NCBI RefSeq assembly: GCF_025770735.1
Contig: NZ_JAODPB010000003.1
Location: 682,001 to 746,000, forward strand
DNA: 64,000 nt
Direction: 5' to 3'
From: Shouchella tritolerans
Lineage (GTDB): Bacteria; Bacillota; Bacilli; Bacillales; Bacillaceae_D
Shown here: positions 8,799-16,371 of the stretch, piece by piece
Layout: every line of letters starts with the position of its first letter
How positions within the stretch are numbered: position 1 is the first letter of the stretch
The notes under the pieces: model-generated
The model's database searches: none
What the model was told of the DNA's origin: nothing
Seen by the model: only the letters and a program-made list of their open reading frames with translations
Translations under genes and position numbers: made by a program

Positions 8799-9499
8799 TG
8801 AAGAAAGTAAAATCATTGAAATTAGCCATGATCGCTACAGCTTTTGTAGGAGCGTTAGTTGTTGTTCTCGGATCAGGAGGGTCGTTTTCATGGTTTACAG
8901 GGGAAACGTCCGCTACTGGGGAAATTAAAAATGGAACGCTGGAAATTAACCATGGCGAAGACATTGACGGCAACATCGTCAAAGCGGAAAGTTTTGCTCC
9001 TTCACAGCTGATCTTTGGCGATTGGCTTTCAATTGAAAATACAGGCACCCTCGACACTCATTTGCAAGCAACCTATGACCACTCTGTCGACTTGAATGTA
9101 CCAATCGATGCGTATAAAGTTGGCTACATTGCGATTAAGTATACGACAACGCCAGGTAGGGATGTGTATGAAGATGCACAATATAAGTTAGACCAATTGT
9201 TTAATGGCATTACTAATGAAGTCCAGTCTTTTTCACATACTGCCGAGCCAAATGGCGTTGAAGTTGTAGCTGCCTTAATTGATGAACAAGCTTATGACGA
9301 AAATGCAGATCAATTTGTGCTTGGCGATGGCAGCTTGCAAGGAGCTGATAACGAGTTTTGGCAACTGGATGAAGGCCAATACATCGATCTTAATTTCGGC
9401 GTTAAATTAGATGAGAATGCAGGCAATGAATACCAAGGAGCTGTTTATACTGCTTCACTTGAAGTACTAGCCAAGCAAACAGACCAAGGCGCGAAGTGA
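8798..9499 (+). CDS. TasA/camelysin (CalY) family biofilm matrix protein
   Basis: A 233-residue secreted protein of the TasA / camelysin family. It has an N-terminal signal peptide (KKVKSLKLAMIATAFVGALV), the typical FSWFTGE segment just after the cleavage region, then a beta-rich body (LEINHGEDIDGN, SFAPSQLIFGDW, IENTGTLDTHLQ). In relatives these proteins form extracellular fibres in biofilm and spore coats after SipW cleavage. The ATG at 8798 is preceded by AAGGAGG at 8784-8790 and overlaps the sipW stop by 1 bp. No tapA-like gene is present. A strong terminator ends the unit. Confidence 0.88.
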   Translation: MKKVKSLKLAMIATAFVGALVVVLGSGGSFSWFTGETSATGEIKNGTLEINHGEDIDGNIVKAESFAPSQLIFGDWLSIENTGTLDTHLQATYDHSVDLNVPIDAYKVGYIAIKYTTTPGRDVYEDAQYKLDQLFNGITNEVQSFSHTAEPNGVEVVAALIDEQAYDENADQFVLGDGSLQGADNEFWQLDEGQYIDLNFGVKLDENAGNEYQGAVYTASLEVLAKQTDQGAK

Positions 9500-9511
9500 T
9501 CCAGTCAGTGG

Positions 9512-9545
9512 AGGTTGTCGGCATTTGCCGACAACCTTGTTTGTT
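9512..9545 (+). terminator. terminator of the sipW-tasA unit
   Basis: AGGTTGTCGGC / GCCGACAACCT stem with a 4-nt loop, followed by a T-rich tail. Confidence 0.85.
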
Positions 9546-9565
9546 GCCTACTAAATTAGAAGCTG

Positions 9566-10096
9566 CTATTTTGCTGGTTGATAAAGGTAGCAGCCTTGTT
9601 CATGGCTGTTCACTAAGCCAGCAGCTTCCATAAAAGACTGGCAAGTGGTTGGCCCGACAAAGGCCATACCAGCAGATTTTAACACTTTGCTGAGCGATTT
9701 AGCTTGTTCGGAAAGGTTGTCCCGTTCATTTGGAGCAAAGGACCAGATAAAATTCGCAAAGGAGCCGTGCTCGTTTGCAAGTGTACGAGCTACAGCCGCA
9801 TTTGTAAGAACGGCACGGATTTTTCCTTCATGACGAATGATCGCTTTCATTTCTTTTAAGCGTGCTACATCTTCTTCTGTAAAACGGGCCAATGACTCCC
9901 AGTTAAAGCTAGCGAATGCTGTTCGAAGCGCTTCTCGTTTTTTTAAGATAGTTAGCCAGCTTAATCCTGACTGCATAAGCTCTAACATGAGCATTTCAAA
10001 TAGTTGTTGGTCGTCATAAGTAGGCCGCCCCCATTCGTTATCATGGTAGTGCTCGTAGAGGGGGATGTCACTTACCCAACTACAACGCTTTGGCAT
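9566..10096 (-). CDS. tag: DNA-3-methyladenine glycosylase I
   Basis: A 176-residue base-excision repair enzyme that removes 3-methyladenine from alkylated DNA. The whole protein is a Tag domain: CSWVSDIPLYEHYHDNEWG at the N-terminus, LMQSGLSWLTILKKREA in the helix-hairpin-helix region, and the C-terminal NSHEQGC motif. Cys4 and the His and Cys of that motif match the structural zinc ligands of Tag. It appears monocistronic and lies just downstream of tenA on the same strand, 39 bp away. Confidence 0.95.
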   Translation of the reverse strand: MPKRCSWVSDIPLYEHYHDNEWGRPTYDDQQLFEMLMLELMQSGLSWLTILKKREALRTAFASFNWESLARFTEEDVARLKEMKAIIRHEGKIRAVLTNAAVARTLANEHGSFANFIWSFAPNERDNLSEQAKSLSKVLKSAGMAFVGPTTCQSFMEAAGLVNSHEQGCYLYQPAK

Positions 10097-10135
10097 AGGA
10101 ACCTCCTCGTTTGAACGATTAAGCCGGAGCAGCTG

Positions 10136-10810
10136 TTAATAAGCAACTGGCCATTTTTCTTTTACATAAGCCATTTCCCAAAAACTGTACTCTAGTTGAC
10201 AGCTTTTTAAAAAGTGGTCTAGCATCCGCTCTTTTTCTTGTTGCGTAGCATGTGCCGCAAGCTCGTCGAGGCGTTTACAAAATTGTTTTGTTACGCCCAT
10301 TTCTCCGTTCGAGCGGTAAAAGGAAATCCAATCGTAAAATGGATGGTTTGCTTTTGGCTGGAACGTTTCGTACAAATAGTCGCCGATCGCTTGGTACGTC
10401 CACGGACAAGGCAAAAGCACAGCCAATATTTCGGCGAGAGAACCACGGTGGGCAACATCAAGCATATGGCGTGTATAATGGTGGGCAGTCGGGGCAAGTG
10501 GCTCATACTGCAAATCCTCATAGCGAACGCCTGCCACCTCGCAAAAATTATGGTGAGGATGTGTTTCACTGTGTAAAATAAAGCCGATTTGTTCAGTGAA
10601 CATCGCAATATCTTCGCGGTTTTCGCACCGGCTAATAGCAATGCCGTATATTTGCATAAACGTATTTAAGTATTCAAAATCTTGTTTAACGTAATGAATA
10701 AGGGAATCTGCAGGCAACGAACCTTTACCAATACCTTGCACAAACGGATGGCTAAAAATGGCTTTGTAAATCGGGTCGGCGGTTTTGCGAAGTTCGGCAG
10801 TAAAACTCAT
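10136..10810 (-). CDS. tenA: TenA aminopyrimidine aminohydrolase / thiaminase II
   Basis: A 224-residue all-helical TenA enzyme that hydrolyses 4-amino-5-aminomethyl-2-methylpyrimidine (thiamin salvage) and can cleave thiamin. Motifs seen: HPFVQGIGKGSLP, YVKQDFEYLNTF, SETHPHHNF and the catalytic-Cys segment LLPCPWTYQAIGDYL, then the C-terminal ELEYSFWEMAY-like stretch containing the conserved Glu. The ATG at 10810 has GGAGGAG just upstream; the longer frame to 10837 reads through that site. A TPP riboswitch precedes it, so thiamin pyrophosphate should repress expression. No other thi genes are adjacent. Confidence 0.95.
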   Translation of the reverse strand: MSFTAELRKTADPIYKAIFSHPFVQGIGKGSLPADSLIHYVKQDFEYLNTFMQIYGIAISRCENREDIAMFTEQIGFILHSETHPHHNFCEVAGVRYEDLQYEPLAPTAHHYTRHMLDVAHRGSLAEILAVLLPCPWTYQAIGDYLYETFQPKANHPFYDWISFYRSNGEMGVTKQFCKRLDELAAHATQQEKERMLDHFLKSCQLEYSFWEMAYVKEKWPVAY

Positions 10811-10892
10811 AAAAATCGTCTCCTCCTTTTTTTCCACAAAGGGATGCCTGCCGCAAGAAAGGAGAGTTGCTCTAAATGGATAAGCAATCGTT

Positions 10893-10985
10893 CTCCACTT
10901 CCCTACGCTGGTATAAGCCAGATCAGGTTCAAAGGGTCAAAGCAGCGCTTTTCTCAGCCAGTCGGCTCCCCTAGTGGTTCTTCTT
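10893..10985 (-). ncRNA. TPP riboswitch (THI element) controlling tenA
   Basis: Read on the minus strand, the leader has the conserved 5' arm (ACTAGGGGAGC), the GCTGAGA-type element (present here as GGCTGAGAAAAGCG), then ACCCTTTGAACCTGATCTGG and the closing AGCGTAGGGAAG. These are the hallmark segments of the THI box. Downstream, a GGAGA...TCTCC stem with TTGC/GCAA pairing (about 10859-10896), followed by a T-rich stretch, could be the attenuator that switches tenA. Confidence 0.95.
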
Positions 10986-11179
10986 AAAGTGAACCATATC
11001 TTCAGACAAAGTGCAAATGCGATTTTGACTAGATTGCGAGAATGGATAGCTGTTAGTACGTTGCCATTGGGTATTTCTCCGGCAAAAAAATCATTTGCAA
11101 GGCACGCTAGAAGGTGTTATGATGCTTCGTAGACTAAAAATAGACAGATAAATGAAATGTTGTAAGGATAGGAGACAGC

Positions 11180-12193
11180 ATGAAATCATACGTAATTGAT
11201 CGGATGTATAAAGCATCTGCAGGGGTTGCCAATGCAGTGCTTGTTACGTTAGGTATTGGGCTTTTATTTGAATCTTTCGGCAATATTTTTGGTTGGAGTG
11301 CGTTTGTCACAATTGGCTCCATTACAAAAATTCTTCTCGCACCGGCGATTGGCGCTGGCATCGCTTACCAGCTAGGAGGAAACACGCTCGTCATTTATGC
11401 GGCTATGGCTTCCAGTACGGTGGGTGGCAATGCAATTCGCTTTGTTGAAGGTTTGCCTGTTCTCGCATCAGGACAACCTGTGAGCGCTGTTATTGCAGCA
11501 GTGGCAGCGACTTATGTTGGCAAACGACTAACAGGAAAGACGAAACTGGATATGATGGCGATTCCTTTCTCCGGTATCTTTGTTGGTGGGCTTGTAGGCC
11601 TTGTCATGGCAGCCGTTACGACACCGATGCTAGAATGGATAAGCGCGCAACTGGCTACGTCTGTACAAGGATCGCCCATTATCGCACCAATGGCCATCGC
11701 TCTCACATGGAGCATTTTGCTTATGACACCAGCTTCATCAGCTGCGCTTGCGATTGCTTTGCAAATGGACCCCATCTCAAGTGGTGCAGCATTAATTGGT
11801 TGCACAGCCCAGTTTGTCGGTTTCACACTTATGTCTTGGAAACAAAACGATGCTGGCGCCTTACTTGCCCAAGGGCTTGTCACGCCAAAAGTACAGTTTC
11901 CCAATTTAATTAAAAACCCGCGCCTCTGTTTGCCTCCGTTTGCCGCAGCAATTATTTGCGCTCCGATTGCTTCACTCGCCTTTCAGTTCCAAGTTTCGTA
12001 TGAGCTTGCCGGTTTAGGCTTGAATTCTTTGATTGCGCCCATTACGATTTTTTCCACACAAGGAATAACAGGTTTGTTCATTTTTATAGGCACAGGCATC
12101 ATTTTGCCAGGGATCATTTCGTTGGCACTATACGAGCTAGTCAAACGGACTGGCTGGGCGAAAGCAGGCGATTTGCATATTAAGTTGCAATAA
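11180..12193 (+). CDS. PTS EIIC-like (PTS_EIIC_2 type) membrane protein
   Basis: A 337-residue integral membrane protein with about 9-10 hydrophobic segments and Gly-rich loops (IGAGIAYQLGGNTLV, SSTVGGNAIRF, IPFSGIFVGGLVGLV). It resembles from memory the PTS_EIIC_2 family (putative sugar-specific permease, IIC-like), which has no attached IIA or IIB domain. No EIIA, EIIB or sugar-metabolism gene lies next to it, so whether it works with the phosphotransferase system is unclear. The ATG at 11180 follows AGGATAGGAGA. It is bounded downstream by a bidirectional terminator. Confidence 0.7.
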   Translation: MKSYVIDRMYKASAGVANAVLVTLGIGLLFESFGNIFGWSAFVTIGSITKILLAPAIGAGIAYQLGGNTLVIYAAMASSTVGGNAIRFVEGLPVLASGQPVSAVIAAVAATYVGKRLTGKTKLDMMAIPFSGIFVGGLVGLVMAAVTTPMLEWISAQLATSVQGSPIIAPMAIALTWSILLMTPASSAALAIALQMDPISSGAALIGCTAQFVGFTLMSWKQNDAGALLAQGLVTPKVQFPNLIKNPRLCLPPFAAAIICAPIASLAFQFQVSYELAGLGLNSLIAPITIFSTQGITGLFIFIGTGIILPGIISLALYELVKRTGWAKAGDLHIKLQ

Positions 12194-12298
12194 TGGAGAA
12201 GAAGGTACTAAAACGTGAGGCTAGGCGAATTCATGGCCGCACACAACACATAGACTTAATAAAAAGCACGTGCCAGTCGAGGCTGTGGTTGAAATAGA

Positions 12299-12343
12299 AA
12301 AAGACAAAGCTCAGCGTGGAAGCCGAGCTTTGTCTTTTTCTTA
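12299..12343. terminator. bidirectional terminator between the EIIC-like gene and the terC gene
   Basis: AAAAGACAAAGCTC...GAGCTTTGTCTTTTT stem with an internal GC hairpin. It serves both converging genes. Confidence 0.88.
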
Positions 12344-13150
12344 TCCTTCAATTTTCCGTTCAGCTCGTTTTTCTGACTGTGCTGCTTGTTCGCCATCTTG
12401 TGGTTTGCTCGATAAGAACCATCCAGCAATGACAATAAGAACTAATACACCGTAGAAAAAGAGCTTCCAGCCTGTTGAGTGTGGGAATTCGTGTGGGATC
12501 AACGCAATGGCATCATGGGCAAGCACTTGCACCGTCAATTTGACGCCAACCCAGCCGACAATGATAAAAGCGGCCGTTTCGAGGCCAGGCCGTTTCTCGA
12601 GCAGTGCAACAAATTTTGTAGCTGCAAAGCGCATAATTAAGAGGCCGATAAAACCGCCAAGAAAGACGACAATAAATTGGCCGATGTCCATACTGCCAAC
12701 CGTGCCGAGATTAGTTGGCGTTAAAGCGGTGGCCAAGGCAACGGCAGCTAAAATTGAATCAACGGCAAAGGCGATGTCGGCGACTTCGACTTTTAACACA
12801 GTCGTCCAGAAGCCGCTTCCTTTTTTGGCTTTCGTAATGCCGGCCTTTTCCTCGCTTTTCTTGACAATATGCTTTCTGTATAAATGGTTTAGCGCAATGA
12901 ATAATAGGTATGCGGCACCAATCGCTTGAACTTGCCAAATATCGACCAGAAAAGAAATGATAAACAACGAACCTAGCCGAAAAACAAACGCGCCAGCCAA
13001 ACCGTAAAAAAGCGCTTTTTTACGTTCTTTCTCAGGCAAATGTTTGACCATAATCGCTAGAACTAGCGCATTATCAGCCGCCAATACACCTTCCAATGCA
13101 ATAAGCACAACAAGCACCCAGCTGTACTCTAAAAGTAATGATACATCCAT
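12341..13150 (-). CDS. TerC family membrane protein, probable Mn2+ exporter
   Basis: A 269-residue TerC-family protein with 7-8 transmembrane segments. The conserved acidic motifs EGVLAADNALVLA (about residues 20-32) and VEVADIAFAVDSI (about 125-137) are the family hallmarks. Bacillus homologues YkoY and YceF (MeeY/MeeF) export manganese and help load secreted metalloproteins, so a similar role is inferred. A yybP-ykoY riboswitch with its terminator lies in the 5' leader, which fits Mn2+-induced expression. The C-terminal ~25 residues are charged and cytoplasmic. Confidence 0.88.
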   Translation of the reverse strand: MDVSLLLEYSWVLVVLIALEGVLAADNALVLAIMVKHLPEKERKKALFYGLAGAFVFRLGSLFIISFLVDIWQVQAIGAAYLLFIALNHLYRKHIVKKSEEKAGITKAKKGSGFWTTVLKVEVADIAFAVDSILAAVALATALTPTNLGTVGSMDIGQFIVVFLGGFIGLLIMRFAATKFVALLEKRPGLETAAFIIVGWVGVKLTVQVLAHDAIALIPHEFPHSTGWKLFFYGVLVLIVIAGWFLSSKPQDGEQAAQSEKRAERKIEG

Positions 13151-13220
13151 CGCTCCACTCGCCTCTCTTTAGTTAATGTCCACTCCAGCTCGTTTTCACC
13201 AAAGAGAGGAAAGAATGCAC

Positions 13221-13265
13221 AAAAAAGACCTCTGCCTTGGTTTTTAAAACGAGGCAAAGGTCTTG
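13221..13265 (-). terminator. riboswitch-controlled terminator in the terC leader
   Basis: On the minus strand, AAGACCTTTGCCTC pairs with AAGGCAGAGGTCTT, followed by TTTTTT. The 5' arm overlaps the 3' end of the aptamer, as in B. subtilis ykoY, where Mn2+ binding prevents the terminator from forming. Confidence 0.85.
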
Positions 13266-13371
13266 CTAGACATTTATGTATCATGCCAACAACAAAGCCG
13301 GTGGATATTCCACGTAATGACGACTTTGGTTCAAGTTATGTCAATAACTTGCAGCTACTCCCCTTTGAAGG
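13255..13371 (-). ncRNA. yybP-ykoY manganese riboswitch upstream of terC
   Basis: The minus strand reads AAAGGGGAGTAGC at the 5' end, AAAGTCGTCATTACGTGG and ACCGGCTTTGTTG in the middle, and TAGCAAGACCTTTGCC at the 3' end. These are the conserved segments of the yybP-ykoY motif as remembered from the B. subtilis ykoY leader. Confidence 0.93.
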
Positions 13372-13506
13372 AATGTTATGCAATTAACGATAGTATACGT
13401 GAAGATTAATAGAAACGTCAAGTCTTTTTAAAAAATAGGATGGGCAGGGCATGAATAAGCCTGCTCTTGGGTAAACATGAAGTATAGGAGAAAGGTGTGA
13501 TTCAGG

Positions 13507-14397
13507 TTGGAAAAATACAAACATCACATCGTCGAAACAGGGGGCCACACGTTTCATATCGTATCCGCTGGACAAGAAGACGGAGAACTGGTCCTTTTAC
13601 TACATGGATTTCCTGAATTTTGGTACGGATTTCGCCATCAAATCAATGCATTGGCAAAAGCAGGGTACCGCGTCATTGTGCCAGACCAGCGTGGCTATAA
13701 TCAGTCCGATAAGCCTAGAGACATCAAAGCTTACACGCTCGATGTCCTACGAGATGACTGTGTAGCTTTTATGAAAGCGTTCGGGCGGAAACAGGCTTAT
13801 TTAATCGGCCATGATTGGGGAGGGGCCGTTGCTTGGCATCTAGCTGCCTCGAAGCCAGAACTTGTGAAAAAGCTTGTCGCCATTAATATTCCCCATCCAG
13901 CCGATATGCGTGTTGCTTTAATGAAGCACCCATTGCAGCTGTTCCGTAGTGCATATATGCTGTTTTTCCAAGCGCCGCAGGCCCCAGAGAAGCTACTTGC
14001 CGCCAGAGATTTTGCCTACTTGGAAGCTGGAATGACGAAAACAGCCAATGAGCGGGCTTTTACAAGGGCGGAATTGCGCCACTATAAAACAGCTTGGCGG
14101 CAGCCAGGAGCGATGAAAGGAATGCTTAATTGGTATCGTGCCATCCGTTTCCAAGGGTTAGACAGGAAGGGCAAGCTTGATCTGCCAGTTTCTGTGCCGA
14201 CAAGGATCATTTGGGGAGCGAATGACCTGTTTTTAGGAAAAGCACTCGCGCAAGCAAGTTTAAAAAGGTGTAGCAATGGCGATGCCGTGTTAGTAGATGG
14301 GGCTACCCATTGGCTCCACCATGAGCATCCTGAAATCGTGAATCATCTCATGCTTGAACATTTACAAAAACAAAAAAAGCGGCTTTGGCCAGTGTGA
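13507..14397 (+). CDS. alpha/beta hydrolase, epoxide-hydrolase-like
   Basis: A 296-residue alpha/beta-hydrolase. The oxyanion-hole motif HGFPEFWYGFRHQ and the nucleophile elbow GHDWGGAV, with Asp as nucleophile, are those of soluble epoxide hydrolases and haloalkane dehalogenases. DQRGYNQSDKP is also typical of the epoxide-hydrolase branch. A cap-domain Tyr that would polarise the epoxide is likely but not assigned; the catalytic His lies in ATHWLHHEHPE near the C-terminus. The substrate is unknown. It starts with TTG at 13507 after AGAAAGGTGTG and stands alone. Confidence 0.85.
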   Translation: MEKYKHHIVETGGHTFHIVSAGQEDGELVLLLHGFPEFWYGFRHQINALAKAGYRVIVPDQRGYNQSDKPRDIKAYTLDVLRDDCVAFMKAFGRKQAYLIGHDWGGAVAWHLAASKPELVKKLVAINIPHPADMRVALMKHPLQLFRSAYMLFFQAPQAPEKLLAARDFAYLEAGMTKTANERAFTRAELRHYKTAWRQPGAMKGMLNWYRAIRFQGLDRKGKLDLPVSVPTRIIWGANDLFLGKALAQASLKRCSNGDAVLVDGATHWLHHEHPEIVNHLMLEHLQKQKKRLWPV

Positions 14398-14412
14398 AGC
14401 TGTGCCGCGCCG

Positions 14413-14441
14413 TTGCGTTTTGGCAATCAGTCTGGTACGAT
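14413..14441 (+). promoter_or_regulatory. SigA-type promoter of the hflX leader
   Basis: TTGCGT (14413-14418), a 17-bp spacer, and TACGAT (14436-14441). Transcription would begin near 14448, giving a leader of about 230 nt before hflX. Confidence 0.6.
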
Positions 14442-14471
14442 ACATGTGTTATCTTAAGGGAGGTTTTCATC

Positions 14472-14510
14472 ATGATCATTACAAAGACGACTGCCAAGGC
14501 CGCTAACTGA
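14472..14510 (+). CDS. putative 12-codon leader peptide of hflX
   Basis: ATG at 14472 follows a strong Shine-Dalgarno (AAGGGAGG at 14456-14463, 8 bp spacing) and encodes MIITKTTAKAAN, ending in TGA at 14508. The peptide is basic and Thr/Ala-rich. It sits about 25 nt from the predicted transcript start and 170 nt upstream of hflX, with alternative hairpins between. This layout matches antibiotic- or translation-sensing attenuators that control ribosome-protection and rescue genes, including hflX homologues in Listeria. No experimental support can be read from sequence. Confidence 0.55.
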   Translation: MIITKTTAKAAN

Positions 14511-14587
14511 ATACTGTCTAGCTGTGTACCAGTGTAAACGGGAAAGGTGCGTCTAAGTAATGAAGGCCGAACCTTAAATTAAATACC

Positions 14588-14646
14588 CTCGTTTGCCCAC
14601 ACAGGCTTTTTAGGCGTGTGTATTTTGTTATGCCTAATAAAATCAA
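14588..14646 (+). promoter_or_regulatory. alternative hairpins in the hflX leader (candidate attenuator)
   Basis: Three overlapping pairings can be drawn: GCC-CACACA-GGC followed by TTTTT; CACAC...GTGTG followed by TATTTTGTT; and TTAGGC...GCCTAA. Because they exclude one another and two end in T-rich stretches, they look like terminator/antiterminator alternatives, but each stem is short. Confidence 0.35.
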
Positions 14647-14676
14647 AATAGACATAACAACTGGAGGACTTATTAT

Positions 14677-15951
14677 ATGCATGAACAATTGAGACAAACG
14701 ACACAACCAACAATTATTGTTGGCGTGGAGTTGCAAAAAGACACGGATTTCCACTATTCGATGGAAGAGTTAAACAATTTGGCCGATGCTCTTGATTTGC
14801 AAGTCGTCGGACAGCTCACGCAAAAACTGCCTGTACCGAATCAAGCGACGTATATTGGTGCTGGCAAAGCGTCTGAGCTTTCCATGATGTGTGAATCCCT
14901 TGAGGCTACACTCGTTGTGTTTAATGATGAGCTATCGCCCTCACAAATCCGCAATCTTGAGAAATTGCTCGAAGTAACCGTTTATGATCGGACCATGTTG
15001 ATTTTAGACATTTTTGGCGAAAGGGCGAAGACGAAAGAAGCTCAACTCCAAGTAGAAATGGCGCGGCTCCACTATTTGCTGCCACGGCTCGTCGGCATGC
15101 GCGCTTCATTAAGTAGGCAAGGCGGCAGCGGCACTGGCTTGGCCAACCGCGGCGCCGGGGAAACAAAGTTGGAGCTCGACCGCCGTAAAATTGAAGCACG
15201 TATTCATGCGTTGGAAAAAGAGCTGGAAGACGTTGTCAAACGACGCGAATTGCAACGCAAACGCCGGAAAAAACAAGCGATGCCGGTCGTTGCCTTAGTT
15301 GGCTATACAAATGCAGGGAAATCGTCGCTGATGAATACGCTGCTGGACAATGCCGAGGAAAAGAGTGTGTTTGAAAAAGATATGTTGTTTGCCACTCTTG
15401 ATACGTCTGTGCGCAAAGTGGAACTTGACAAAAACCATTCTGTTTTATTGGCGGATACGGTTGGGTTTGTTTCTAAATTGCCAACTCACCTCGTTAAAGC
15501 ATTCCGCTCAACACTGGAAGAAGCGCGAGAAGCAGATTTGCTGCTGCACGTCGTCGACTATTCAAATGAACGCCATCGCGAAATGGCAAATACGACAAAT
15601 GAAACACTTCAGGCGATGGAAATCGATCGCCCCATGATTTATGTTTATAACAAAATGGATCGATTGAAAGGGGAGTTTCCTCAAGCGCATGGCGATGAGC
15701 TGTTTATATCAGCTAAGGCTAAACAAGGGCTTGATTTATTGGCACAGAAAATAGCAAGCTATGTTTTTCAAGATTTTGAAAAACATCTGTTCATCGTTCC
15801 TTATTGTGACGGGGAGGCGGCTGCCTATTTAAACAACTATGCCCATGTTCACACGCAACGTGCTGAAGAGGACGGCTGGCATATTGTCGCCGATTTGCAT
15901 GAACGTGACTTGAAGCGGGTTGAGAGCTACTGTGTTTCAAAAGAACGTTAA
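14677..15951 (+). CDS. hflX: GTPase HflX
   Basis: A 424-residue HflX GTPase. The N-terminal domain (about 1-190) holds the glycine-rich GSGTGLANRGAGETKLE segment. A coiled helical linker rich in Arg/Lys follows, then the G domain with P-loop GYTNAGKSS (209-217), DTVGFVSKLP (G3) and NKMD (G4), and a ~60-residue C-terminal domain. HflX binds 50S/70S ribosomes, splits stalled ribosomes and in some Firmicutes gives macrolide-lincosamide resistance. It starts at ATG 14677 with CTGGAGGA upstream. The leader peptide and hairpins upstream suggest translation-dependent control. Confidence 0.95.
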   Translation: MHEQLRQTTQPTIIVGVELQKDTDFHYSMEELNNLADALDLQVVGQLTQKLPVPNQATYIGAGKASELSMMCESLEATLVVFNDELSPSQIRNLEKLLEVTVYDRTMLILDIFGERAKTKEAQLQVEMARLHYLLPRLVGMRASLSRQGGSGTGLANRGAGETKLELDRRKIEARIHALEKELEDVVKRRELQRKRRKKQAMPVVALVGYTNAGKSSLMNTLLDNAEEKSVFEKDMLFATLDTSVRKVELDKNHSVLLADTVGFVSKLPTHLVKAFRSTLEEAREADLLLHVVDYSNERHREMANTTNETLQAMEIDRPMIYVYNKMDRLKGEFPQAHGDELFISAKAKQGLDLLAQKIASYVFQDFEKHLFIVPYCDGEAAAYLNNYAHVHTQRAEEDGWHIVADLHERDLKRVESYCVSKER

Positions 15952-15953
15952 TG

Positions 15954-15992
15954 AAAAAGCCATTTGAATGTTTCTCGTTCAAATGGCTTTTT
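15954..15992 (+). terminator. terminator of hflX
   Basis: AAAAAGCCATTTGAA...TTCAAATGGCTTTTT, a long near-perfect stem with T-run. The A-run makes it bidirectional, and it could also end the small minus-strand gene at 16046-16195. Confidence 0.9.
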
Positions 15993-16045
15993 GGCGACTA
16001 TGATAGACTTGTTTCGTGGTTTTACGACAAAGACGAATCTGCCTG

Positions 16046-16195
16046 TTACACGTTTTTTAAATCAGCTTTCGCTCGTTCAATTGTCGCCGAGTCGTACCAG
16101 TCGCTGTAAGTGAGAATATGTTTAGAAAGCCGCGTATTTAAGCGCAGTCTTTTGCGTTCTGTACCGGCTGGTTTGTGGACAGTTTCCACATCCAT
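16046..16195 (-). CDS. small basic hypothetical protein (49 aa)
   Basis: A 49-codon frame with ATG at 16195, preceded by a near-ideal AAAAGGAGGTCG. The product (MDVETVHKPAGTERKRLR... ending ...ADLKNV) is basic in its first half and contains YSDWYDSATIERAK in its second. It has no signal peptide or membrane segment. I do not recognise the family. It lies in the 420-bp gap between hflX and the alkaline protease gene, divergent from the protease, and reads toward the bidirectional hflX terminator. Apart from it, the gap holds only the protease promoter region. Confidence 0.6.
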   Translation of the reverse strand: MDVETVHKPAGTERKRLRLNTRLSKHILTYSDWYDSATIERAKADLKNV

Positions 16196-16371
16196 CGACC
16201 TCCTTTTATTTGTAGCTTTCCCCACTTGAAACCGTTTTAATCAAAATTGAAGTGAGAAGATTCATTTAACTTATTGTTAATATTTGTTTCCCAATAGGCA
16301 AATCTTTCTAACTTTGATACGTTTAAACTACCAGCTTGGACAAGTTGGTATAAAAATGAGGAGGGAACCGA

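Noticed and set aside
12507-12929. 140-codon frame opposite the terC gene
   Set aside because: It lies wholly antisense to a conserved TerC protein; its Lys/Thr/Ala-rich translation is a by-product of the terC codons.
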